Of a stretch of DNA of 64,000 nucleotides, positions 52,624-60,195 are shown piece after piece. Each line of letters starts with the position of its first letter. The stretch's first letter is position 1. Source of the DNA: Euglena gracilis (Eukaryota; Euglenida; Euglenophyceae; Euglenales); assembly GCA_039621445.1 (NCBI GenBank), contig CP154956.1, positions 94,430,406 through 94,494,405 of the forward strand, given 5' to 3'. The notes under the pieces were generated by a model that was not told the origin of the DNA, did not search any database, and worked only from the letters and a program-made list of their open reading frames with translations. The position numbers and the translations under genes are program-made.

Positions 52624-53202
52624 TCAGCACGATTGGCTTCTGTTGCTGCAGGGCCCCACAGGCGGCATTTTTTTTGCGTTGAGGTGTATGCCTAGTAGCG
52701 TCCCCTGTCGTTGAATTTCTGTAATTGCTGCATGTAATTGTGGGAGAGTTCCCAGGATGTGTCCATCATCCAAATACCACAATTGCAGTGGCACCACGTC
52801 TTGCAAGGACTCAACGAGGGATTGCAACGCCAAGGCGAATCCGGCTGGGCCACAAGGGTCCCCTTGTTGTACGCCAGAGGCACTCCGAAGGTGTGATGAC
52901 CCACAAAAGAGCGGGCTGTGTTCGGCGTAGCAACTCTCGAACCAAACGTACGCCTCCGGGCAGCGTTTAGCCACTTCAGCAAGGACTGTCTTTCTTTTTA
53001 CGCAATTAAAAGCATTGCTGAAATCTACCTGTAACAAAGCCCAGGTGCTGTCCTGTTGCATGTGCAGGTGATTTACTTCTTGCTGCAGTCCCACAGCAAT
53101 GAGTTCACATGCACCCTGCACCCCTACACCGCATTGTAGTGGCTGCAGTTCTTTAAGGCGGTCCCTGATTTTGGGGTGCCTCATCAAATATTTGCCCACC
53201 AA
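52624..53202 (-). CDS. F1 reverse transcriptase fingers/palm
   Basis: Contains QVDFSNAFNCVKR (motif A Asp), SGVQQGDPCGPAGFALAL and the catalytic YLDDGHILG, then GTLLGIHLNAKK, all standard for non-LTR RT. The N-terminal finger and DNA-binding regions are missing because the copy is truncated at 53264. The end of this frame (after AKK) is out of phase with the true continuation due to the homopolymer. Confidence 0.85.
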   Translation of the reverse strand: MVGKYLMRHPKIRDRLKELQPLQCGVGVQGACELIAVGLQQEVNHLHMQQDSTWALLQVDFSNAFNCVKRKTVLAEVAKRCPEAYVWFESCYAEHSPLFCGSSHLRSASGVQQGDPCGPAGFALALQSLVESLQDVVPLQLWYLDDGHILGTLPQLHAAITEIQRQGTLLGIHLNAKKMPPVGPCSNRSQSC

Positions 53203-53276
53203 TCGGCGCAGGCATTCCCCAGCTGCAATTGGTCGCGTGCCATCCTTCTTTGGGTCAGGAAGGTCTGGAGGGATAG

Positions 53277-53333
53277 TGGTGGGTATCTTTGATGCCTAAT
53301 TGCTTGTCGCGGATCTGGCGATCAGGGATCGTA
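53277..53333 (-). repeat. 5' terminal repeat of element G, outer part
   Basis: Outer 57 bases of the 86-bp repeat described at 43489-43574; the inner 30 bases lie at 50504-50542 beyond F1. Confidence 0.7.
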
Positions 53334-53802
53334 GGTTCGCCCCAGAACGTTTGCCGCTGACCCAAGTCATCATGGACAGTACCCACTGCAGACCACTTCT
53401 ACATGGATGGATGGACCCGATATGACGCCGGTGGGGCACAGGATCGCTAAGCGCTTACAACCCCTGAACCCGTAGTTCCCCAAGCTCACCCCTTCCCTGA
53501 CCGCCCGGCCCCTTCATCTCGCACAAACTGTCGCTTCTGTATATAGCCTTACCCCCTGAACTCGTCGGGGTGTTCCCCCCGCGTCCCCCCCCACGTCCCC
53601 CCCCCAGCGTCCCCCCCCGTGTCCCGGATTTTGGCCGGGCACATTTTTTGGTTGACAAAAGGAAAATTTCATTCAAATGGGGGTCGTTGGGCCACAGTTC
53701 CCCCCCGCGTCCCCCCCGTCCCCCCCCCCCCGCGTCCCGAACCACCCCCGTCAAAATCCAGTAGGCTGTGCCACTGGTCGGTGGACTCGGTTCACCCCAC
53801 CA
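53334..53802 (+). repeat. H-like non-LTR 3' end with MITE-1 inside
   Basis: 53540-53566 and 53753-53802 match the end of H (45140-45225). 53334-53540 has no clear match or gene. Both H-type ends begin next to the same point of the G repeat (GATCGTAGG), which is unexplained. Confidence 0.6.
53567..53749. mobile_element. MITE-1: C-tract MITE with GGGGTG termini
   Basis: Ends GGGGTGTTC and GAACCACCCC, bordered by GTC on both sides (53564-53566, 53750-53752), a 3-bp target duplication. Inside both ends are arrays of CCCCCCGCGTCC, and a short unique core (TTTTGGTTGACAAAAGGAAAA). The excision-free relative is the H tail at 45160-45180. Same family as 57112-57434. 3-bp duplications and G-rich ends are seen in PIF/Harbinger-type transposons, but without transposase the class is open. 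Confidence 0.7.
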
Positions 53803-53964
53803 ATCTGTGACTTTGGGTGGGATGGTTGCAACAACAAGTTGAGGCAGATGTGTGGCAGGGGCTTTCGCTCACACTAGCAAGGAAAATATCAAAACACTCG
53901 GTGTGGACTTATCCACAAACTTTCCCCTCGAGATGAATAAAAAAAAAGCCAAGAGAGTCTTTTA

Positions 53965-54022
53965 AGTTGTTTACCCAATGTGGGGAGGGCTGAAGACCCC
54001 CCCCACATTGGGTAAACAGTGT
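53965..54022. repeat. Short hairpin element
   Basis: GTTTACCCAATGTGGGG and its complement CCCCACATTGGGTAAAC are separated by about 15 bases (GGCTGAAGACCC). Confidence 0.75.
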
Positions 54023-54034
54023 AAATTCAAGTCA

Positions 54035-54215
54035 AAGATGGAAACCCCCCACCTCAAGTTCCGGACCTGGAAAAACTTTTTTTGGGGGCCGAAAATGAGC
54101 GTTTTTTGACCCCCGCCCCGTTTTTTTTTTGGCCTGAAACCCATGGAATTTGGGTCAAAACACGGGTCAAAAAAGTTGAAAATCATTCAATGAAACGGGT
54201 GTGGGTGCATTGGGG
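54035..54215. repeat. Dispersed AT-rich repeat family, copy 1
   Basis: Built from GGACCTGGAAAAACTTTTT, GCCGAAAATGAGCGTTTTTT, CCGCCCCGTTTT, CCATGGAATTTGGGTCAAA and GGGTCAAAAAAGTTGAAAA. The same ordered blocks occur at about 59870-60060 (opposite strand), 61320-61480 and 61490-61700. No coding frame; it looks like a non-autonomous repeat. Confidence 0.65.
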
Positions 54216-54249
54216 GGGTCAACACTTCATTTTTCCAAATTTGACAATC

Positions 54250-54705
54250 CTTGTTCCATCCTCGGTCTCCCCTGGGTGAAAGTTACCCACCCTGAACTCT
54301 TGCAAGCTCTCTCGCCTCTGACCCAAAATTGTAGGCCAACACAATGATGTTGAACCTCCGCACATCAAACCGGGAATCCCACTTGGTGTTTGCGTGCATC
54401 TTTGCCTGCATCTTTGCGTGCATCTGTCCAACACTGTGCTCTCGATTTCATTTTTTTTTTTGGACTTGGAATCGGCCGTATGAAAATGTCAAAGTTTGGA
54501 AATTGGGCCCTTGCTTTCGGGACAATGCCATTTTGAGGTTTGACTTGCTTTTGTAAGAGCAGCTAAGGCACTCACATTGGTCGACAGATCCCACTTGTAC
54601 ATCGGAACCCTGGCTTGCTCACAAAGAACTTTTCTTTGAGCTTTTTCTGCAATCTTTTTGTTCTCTGTGTCAAAAAGAGCATCCATGCACCCACTTCGCG
54701 AATGG
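54250..54705. other. No gene recognised
   Basis: AT-rich and unique-looking, with a threefold CATCTTTGCxTGCATCTTTGC repeat at 54398-54428. Frames are short. Confidence 0.5.
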
Positions 54706-55035
54706 AGCTTTGGCAGGGGGGGGGGAGGGGGGGTCCCGAGGTCAGTTTTTTTTGCATTTTTTGGCACTTTTTGCTGTACTGTCTCAACACAGGGGGGGGG
54801 AGGGTCCTGGGGTCCCAACTGTACTGCCAACCCCCCCTCAAAAATTGGCCAAAAACCGGCGCCGAAGGCGCCGGAAAATTTTTTAGGGCCTTTTTTTGGT
54901 CTAAAAAGGCCATTTTTGGTGTCAAAATTTTCATCTGTCTCTGACCGGGTCGGCACTAGGGGGGGGGGGTCCCAAAAATCCCAACTGTACAGGGGGGGAG
55001 GGGGGGGTCGCCAAAAAACCCCAACTGTACTGCCG
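54706..55035. repeat. G-run repeats with CCCAACTGTACTGCC units
   Basis: Four G-runs (10-14 bases) each followed by GGTCC or GGTC and, at three places, by CCCAACTGTAC (54812, 54981, 55022). A GGCGCC hairpin with GAA loop is at 54856-54874. Not coding. Confidence 0.6.
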
Positions 55036-55530
55036 TCGCCCCAATGTTGTCATGAACTCATCCAGGTCTACAACTTGGAATCTCCTACATTCACATGTTT
55101 TTTGAAATTTTGTGATTGCGCTTTTCAGTTTTGTGTTTTTTCTGATCCTTCCTGTTGGAGCACTAGATCGAAAGTCCTGGAGAATGCAGTGTCCGCCGAC
55201 GGTTGCCTTTGGGATTCCGGGGCCTCTTTCATTTTTGCAAGGAAAACGTTAGGGGCGGGCAAGGATCCACCCAAGGCCGCCTTGGCCATGTTCACAAGCT
55301 GTGTTGGGAACATGGTGCTCTTAGGAAAGGACAGAGGATGTTTCTCCAATCATTTTTGGAAACTCCTGGGTCATTTCTGCCAAAAAAATCTTTCTACAAA
55401 AATGAAAAAATTATTAAATTGCATTTTTTTTTGCAGTTTTGGATGTTTTTGACCATTTTTTGGCATTTTTTGAACTTAGTAGCATTCGAAGTATGGTTTG
55501 GGTGTTTCATAACGATTTTTTTTCTCTACA
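55036..55530. other. No gene recognised
   Basis: AT-rich. A plus frame across 55120-55400 (GLFHFCKENVRG and similar) gives no recognisable domain. Confidence 0.5.
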
Positions 55531-55776
55531 AAAAACGTGGGTATAACCCGATTACAGGGCGTAAGACGGGTCAAGGGCAAGGTTCCCGGGCTGTTTTTGA
55601 ACAAGTTGTTTAAAACAGGTTTTTTTCCTATTTGTAGTGTTTTATTTAAAAAGGCACCCTTTTTTAGTTTTTTTGCTTTGTTTTGAAACAAAAAAAAACG
55701 GGAACCTTGGTCAAGGGCGCCGTAGGCGCCCTTGACCCGTCTTACGCCCTGTAATCGGGATATAACCCACGTTTTT
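55531..55776. mobile_element. Foldback MITE with 58-bp arms
   Basis: 55531-55588 (AAAAACGTGGGTATAACCC ... GGTTCCCG) is repeated in inverse at 55699-55776. The right arm is longer because a small hairpin, CAAGGGCGCC-GTA-GGCGCCCTTG, sits inside it (55711-55735) and is absent from the left arm. The core is AT-rich (TTTTTAGTTTTTTTGC). Confidence 0.8.
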
Positions 55777-55902
55777 TTCTGTAACAGTGTTCAAAGAGGC
55801 CCGGCGCCTGCCCTGTAATTCGTTGATGTGCTTCACGCCATGGTTTCGGGCACTTTTGGGGCGTTTTTTTTGCCCAAAATTTTCAAAAAATGCTGAACCC
55901 GA

Positions 55903-56105
55903 TTTCATGCCCTGTAATGCCCATTATGTACCCCCTGGGGGGGGAGGTACATAATGGGGGGGGCACCGCATCCAGCCATCCGCAGGCATTTCCCCCCATT
56001 GTGAACTCCCCCCCCCCCCCATTGCGTACCTCCCCCCCCATTATGCACCCCCCCCCAGTTTCGGCCTCCCGGGGGGAGGTACGTAATGGGGGGGGATGGC
56101 AATTG
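55903..56105. repeat. ATTATGTACC C-tract palindromes
   Basis: Alternating CCCATTATGTACC and GGTACATAATGGG units joined by C or G runs. Same units at 58405-58500 and 59806-59850. The block starts right after GATTTCATGCCCTGTAAT, which also begins the palindromes at 58001. Confidence 0.7.
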
Positions 56106-56156
56106 GCGGATGACCTATACCAAGTATGAAACATGCCGCTGGTCCTGGAAAACGAG

Positions 56157-56371
56157 ATACCACTCCCCCCCCCCTTATTTGAGCACACCCACGGGCCAAA
56201 GGACCCCCCAAATGCTCAAATAAGGGGGGGTCAAATAAGGGGGGGGTCAAAAATTCCTTTAGAAAGAGGGCAAAAAAAATTTTCGGCGCCTTCGGCGCCT
56301 CAAAATTTTTCTTCCCCGGACCCAAATGCTCAATTAAGGGGGGGGGGTCAAATAAGGGGGGGGAGTGGTAT
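56157..56371. mobile_element. C-tract MITE with TTATTTGA termini
   Basis: Ends ATACCACTCCCCCCC...TTATTTGA (56157) and TCAAATAA...GGGAGTGGTAT (56371) form inverted repeats of about 25 bases. Inside are two more copies of the GCTCAAATAAGGGG unit and a GGCGCC-TTC-GGCGCC hairpin at 56285-56299. No coding frame. Confidence 0.75.
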
Positions 56372-56861
56372 GGGTGTAAGGCCAAGTTATTGGGGGGCAC
56401 TTTGGGGGGGGATGGGCGCCGAAGGCGCCCCCCCCCCAAGGTCCCCACAATGCTTGGCCTTACGCCAATGTTCGGCTTAGAGCCTAACGGTTGCTGGAGT
56501 TTACTGCACATTTTCGCTTCATTGTCCCATAGTCCATAGTCATATTTTTGTAATGGCAAAGAAAGCCGCAAACACAATGGACAGAATGTTGCCACAACCC
56601 CCAAAAGTTGCTAGATTTTTGGCCACAATCAAGCAGGGTTGGGATTAAAAAAAGAGCCCTCCTGTTGACCCCCTGCACGGCAGCCTTCTGGCGGAAGCTA
56701 CCAAAAAGAAAGCAACCGGGATGGAAGGGACAGAGCAAGCCGCATTCACACACCTCCTTGAATTTGAGGAAGTGTGTGGTGTGTTGGCGCCGTCTACGAC
56801 GAACTGAACGCTTTCCTTTGTGCTTGGGCAGCTTGGGTGATTCGTTTTCTTGTCTCAGTGA
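56372..56861. other. No gene recognised upstream of candidate exons
   Basis: Includes a GGCGCC-GAA-GGCGCC hairpin at 56414-56430. Between 56480 and 56860 base composition is balanced and could contain further exons of the next locus; a pyrimidine-rich TTTTCTTGTCTCAG at 56845-56858 resembles a splice acceptor. Confidence 0.4.
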
Positions 56862-57728
56862 TTGTCCACCACCCCTCAAGCTGCAACACCGGTCACAACA
56901 AGCCACGCCGACCATGCAAAACTGTATGTCTATTTCCTTTTATGAAATTATGCCTGTTTGTCTTCTAGGACCGACAATGACTACGTCATGATTCTGCCGG
57001 CAACCCCACAACACCAAAAGAATGCTGAACCGTATGCACAATGAGTCGACATAATCCCCCCCCTTGCCACATTCCTTCAGAACTACCGAACCTGAGCCGG
57101 ACTACATCATCGGGGGTGTCTCCCCCGCGTCTCCCCCGCGTCCCCCCGCCGCGTCCCACTTTGGAACCAAAATTTAGTTCTCGAGACAGCCAAATTTAGA
57201 AGGCTGATTCCTAATTTCAGGCAAATTTGAGGTTGGTGATTCCTAATTTGGTGTGGGTGATTCCTAACTTGTGGCGGGTGATTCCTAATTTGGGGTGGGT
57301 TTGTCCTAATTTGTTGTGGTAGAATCCTAATTTGGCTAAAAATTTCTTGCAGCAAATTCCTAATTTCACCGTCCCAAAAATGGCGTCTCCCCCGCGTCCC
57401 CCCCCCGCGTCCCCCCCGCGTCCCAGACACCCCCATCGTTTGTGAGGACGACAATTACGTGCCGCTCACGCAACCGTCACGGAGTGAATGGTCCCGCGAC
57501 ATCCCGTTCAAGCTGGAGTCAGACGACGACGACGATGCCGTTGAGCGCAACAGGCAGCAGTGGGCGCGGCGGCTGGCGTGGGAGGCACCACTGGCGGAGG
57601 AAGGGGCAGCAGTTGCACAGGGACCTTTCTGCCTTACCATCCGTTTTTCCTACTGTTGCTGCATCCACCTCCTCTGTTGCCCCCCTCCAAAAAGCCCCGT
57701 CTGGTGTCAGCCGCCCACGTGTGCCTGA
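56862..57728 (+). CDS. Candidate spliced gene (three exons), MITE inside exon 3
   Basis: A consistent reading frame runs through 56862-56923, 56969-57031 and 57081-57728 if GTATGT...TTCTAG (56924-56968, 45 bases) and GTATGC...CTTCAG (57032-57080, 49 bases) are introns. The peptide includes DNDYVMILPATPQ, TTEPEPDYI and, after the MITE, EDDNYVPLTQPSRSEW and ESDDDDDAVERNRQQWARR: acidic, low in Cys. Removing the MITE plus one ATC restores the frame across exon 3. The stop is at 57726; in the same frame beyond it a Cys/His-rich tail follows (57768-57881), so the last part may be spliced differently. Function unknown; an acidic N-terminus plus Cys/His tail could also be a decayed transposase. Confidence 0.45.
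57112..57434. mobile_element. MITE-2: C-tract MITE with CCTAATT core repeats
   Basis: Ends GGGGGTGTCT and AGACACCCCC, flanked by ATC on both sides (57109-57111, 57435-57437). Arrays of CCCCCGCGTCC near both ends as in MITE-1. The core has seven or so copies of TTCCTAATTT with spacing of about 23 bases. It interrupts exon 3 of the candidate gene; 323 bases plus a 3-base duplication shift the frame. Confidence 0.8.
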
Positions 57729-57767
57729 TGTGGTGTGGTTGTTCCCCCTCGCTCCCCTTGTCATGAC

Positions 57768-57881
57768 ATGAATCAAGTGAAGTGTGATGTGTGTTCCTTG
57801 TCGTACCATTGGCGTTGTGTAAATTTGTGCCATGAGCCCAAACATGGGTCGTGGGTGTTTCATTCGTGCAAACTGCGTTGA
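57768..57881 (+). other. Cys/His-rich peptide, possible zinc-binding tail
   Basis: Encodes VKCDVCSLSYHWRCVNLC and then HGSWVFHSCKLR before a stop. The CX2C, HX2C and final FHSC spacing resembles half a PHD finger or the Cys-rich tail of piggyBac-type transposases. In frame with the preceding exon but after its stop. Low certainty. Confidence 0.3.
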
Positions 57882-58000
57882 GTTTCTGTATGCTGATCCA
57901 CAGCATTGCGTTGCACTGCTTGTGCACCGACTGCTTTCGTGGCTACCTCGTACCTGTTGCCATCATGTTTTGAACAGCCACTGTTCCCCTGGCGAAATGC

Positions 58001-58320
58001 ATCTGAACCCGATTTCATGCCCTGTAATTTGTGTTCATGCTGAACACGATTATCAGGGCATGAAACCAGGTTCAGGAATTATCGCCCTGTAATTCGTGTT
58101 CACAACCCCGAATTACAGGGTAGGCGCCGGGCCTCTGAACACGGTTACCGCCCCCCTCTTATTGTCCCCCCCCCTTATTGTCCCTGGGCCCCGGCCGACG
58201 GGGGATTTTTTGGCCCGGCCAATGAAATTCCTTTGGCACGGTCTTATTGTCCCCCCCTTATTGTCCGATCGGGCCTCCCGGGGACAGGTCGGTGGGACAA
58301 TAAGGGGGGAGGGCACAATG
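58001..58320. repeat. Nested palindromes with CATGCCCTG and TTATTGTCC units
   Basis: 58001-58073: CTGAACCCGATTTCATGCCCTG pairs with CAGGGCATGAAACCAGGTTCAG across a 30-base loop. 58085-58125: CCCTGTAATTCGTGTTCA pairs partly with GAATTACAGGG. 58145-58310: TTATTGTCCCCCCC units face GGGACAATAAGGGGGG. No coding. Confidence 0.7.
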
Positions 58321-58404
58321 AAATTTCCTCTTTTTTTTGCTGTTTTTTTTTGCCGTTTTTTTTTAAAAAAGCACGTTGTTTTTTTTATAAAAAAATACTA
58401 ACTA

Positions 58405-58500
58405 CCATCCCCCCCCCATTATGTACCTCCCCGTGGGAGGCCGAAACTAGGGGGGAGGTACACAATGGGGGGGAGGTACACAATGGGGGGGTTCACAATG
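58405..58500. repeat. ATTATGTACC palindrome, second copy
   Basis: CCCCATTATGTACCTCCCC faces three GGGGAGGTACACAATGGGG-type units. Confidence 0.7.
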
Positions 58501-58802
58501 GGGCGGACATGCCTGTGGATGGCCGGGCTAGATTCCTCTTGGGGGGGTTGGTACACCCCTCCCCCCCCCTCTCCGAGGGGCTCGCCACGCCATTTACCCC
58601 CTCCCCCCCCCCTAGCCGGACCCCCTCGCCACGCCACCCAACACATTTTTCATTGTGCAACCATGGTACACCCCTCCCCCCCCCCATCCGAGACCCCCTC
58701 GCCACGCCATTTTCCGGCCATTTCCCCCCCCCCTCCCCCCCCCCCCCCTATTCGGACCCCTCGCCACGACGTACCAACCCCCCTTGGGACTGCCCCCCCC
58801 CC
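58501..58802. other. C-tract low complexity
   Basis: Imperfect repeats of CGCCACGCCATTT and C-runs with CCCCTCGCCACG; frames are Pro-rich and spurious. Confidence 0.6.
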
Positions 58803-58928
58803 CATTAAGCCGGCGTTTGAGACGCCGGGCTCAGGACAGAACCGGCGTCCCCCCCCACGGGCTTCCGGACGCCGGTTCTGTCCTAAAGCCCGGCGTTAGG
58901 AACGCCGGCTTTGTCCAAAGCCCGGCGT
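58803..58928. repeat. CGGCGT/ACGCCGG palindrome cluster
   Basis: AAGCCGGCGTTTGAGACGCCGG, CAGGACAGAACCGGCGTCC, GGACGCCGGTTCTGTCCT and GGCGTTAGGAACGCCGG alternate. The unit GGACGCCGGTTCTGTCC recurs at 59628, 59686, 59769 (inverse) and, altered, at 61756. Confidence 0.75.
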
Positions 58929-59099
58929 CCGATTTTCATTCCTAAAAATGTCACCAAAAGTGCCCAAAAGTGGCCCTAAGGTGCTGGTATGAGTGTTTCA
59001 ACCATCAAGGACAATGAATTTTGCCATCTGGGGACCACTAGGGTGGATATCCAAATTTGGTGAAAATTGGCCCAGATTTGGAAATAGAGTACCGTGCAG

Positions 59100-59560
59100 C
59101 GTGGAAAGATCTAATGAGCACCGCTGGTCGTCTGTTGAAAAGAGCTTTCGATCGAGGGGTAACTTGGTACCCTAACGTTGCACGCAGCCCGAGATACGCT
59201 CGCGATCGTCGGATCGGCCAGAATCTGAGTCGAAATTTGTCGCAATTTTCAGCGATTCACCCACCGTGGAGAATATTCTTCATTTGCCCAGTGATTTTTG
59301 GTTTAAGATGCTTAATAAACCTTACAGAAACGTTTTTCCTCTTCGAATCAACGACCTGAGGGCCTTGGGGGGCACCAGAGTTGTGAAATTAGGATTCCCC
59401 ACTGACAGAAAATAAGAGCTCCAGGCGACGTGGCTGAATTTGGTGGTGATCGCCAGTCGTCTGATGAAAAGAGCTTTCGATCGAGGGGTGATTTTATACC
59501 TGGACGATTGACACAGCCAGAAATACCCTCGCGATCGCCGGAATTTGGTGAAGTGCAAAG
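59100..59560. repeat. Imperfect duplication, about 330 bases apart
   Basis: GAAAAGAGCTTTCGATCGAGGGG with flanking GGTCGTCTG/AGTCGTCTG is at 59120-59162 and 59450-59492, and the following ATACSCTCGCGATCG at about 59195 and 59526. Rest of the region is unremarkable. Confidence 0.6.
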
Positions 59561-59675
59561 TGGTGTGACATTGCAGATCAGTGGTCGGAGATTGGTCCTG
59601 GGAGTGTCCTTTGGCCGAAGGGTGGGGACGCCGGTTCTGTCCTGAGCCCGGCGTCTCTAAAACGCCGGCTTAAAC

Positions 59676-59796
59676 AAGAGGTGTCGGACGCCGGTTCTGT
59701 CCAAAGCCCGGCGTTCCAAACGCCGGTTCCGTCCTTCGGACGGAACCGGCGTTTGGAACGCCGGGCTTTGGACAGAACCGGCGTCCGACACCTCTT
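59676..59796. repeat. Perfect palindrome, 59-bp arms, 3-base loop
   Basis: Arms 59676-59734 and 59738-59796 are exact reverse complements, loop TTC. Each arm contains GGACGCCGGTTCTGTCC and GGCGTTCCAAACGCCGG. It could extrude as a cruciform. Immediately right is the third ATTATGTACC-type C-tract palindrome (59806-59850). Confidence 0.9.
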
Positions 59797-60195
59797 TTTT
59801 GTAGTAATGTACCTCCCCCCCCCCACGGGGTACAGAATGGGGGGGGGGGGATGGTATGCGCGGGCGGGGGGGCCATTTTTGACCCAAATTCAATGGGTTG
59901 GCGGCCCAAAAGGGGGCACTGGCGGGTCGAAAAACGCTCATATTCGGCTCAAAAACAGCTTTTCCGGGTCCGGGGGGGCAAAAAACATTGGTTCCGACAA
60001 AAAAAAATCCATTTTTTTTCGACTTTTTTTGACCCAAAATGGCTGAAAACGGCTAAGCCCCTAAAAGTCGAAAAAAAGCAAAAAAAAAATTACCCGAAAC
60101 CATGTTTTTGCCTCCCCCCCCCCCGCCCGGGGTGCTGGCGGGTTAAAAACGTGTTCAGCCCGCCAAATGCCTGCCCTGAAATTCGTGGTCATGAA

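Larger units (their letters stand above)
50543..53264 (-). mobile_element. Non-LTR retrotransposon F1, 5'-truncated, with 12-bp target duplication
   Basis: CTGGAGGGATAG is found at 50531-50542 and again at 53265-53276, directly flanking the insertion, and only once in the uninterrupted relative at 43513-43524. The element encodes RT and a C-terminal restriction-like endonuclease on the minus strand, with a 640-base 3' untranslated part and no poly(A). The 5' end is truncated inside RT. It inserted into the 5' leader of element G, separating its promoter region from ORF1. Confidence 0.9.
45226..53333 (-). mobile_element. Retroelement G (RT/RNase H with 2A-like and Dam-like ORF), nested
   Basis: Minus strand order: 5' repeat (53333-50504, split by F1), ORF1 from 50499, interruption by a complete small LTR element (48850-47183), end of ORF1, ORF2 with RT and RNase H to 45288, then H. 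There is no integrase or tyrosine recombinase in the remaining sequence, so the class is unclear. The RT and RNase H motifs differ from the gypsy copies here; the Dam-like domain is reminiscent of DIRS-type elements, but its place before RT is not. G is the base layer of this nest. Confidence 0.65.

Noticed and set aside
45177-53802. H-type tails at both sides of G as long terminal repeats
   Set aside because: They match the 3' untranslated end of the plus-strand non-LTR ORF H and run opposite to G, so they are better explained as two non-LTR 3' ends.
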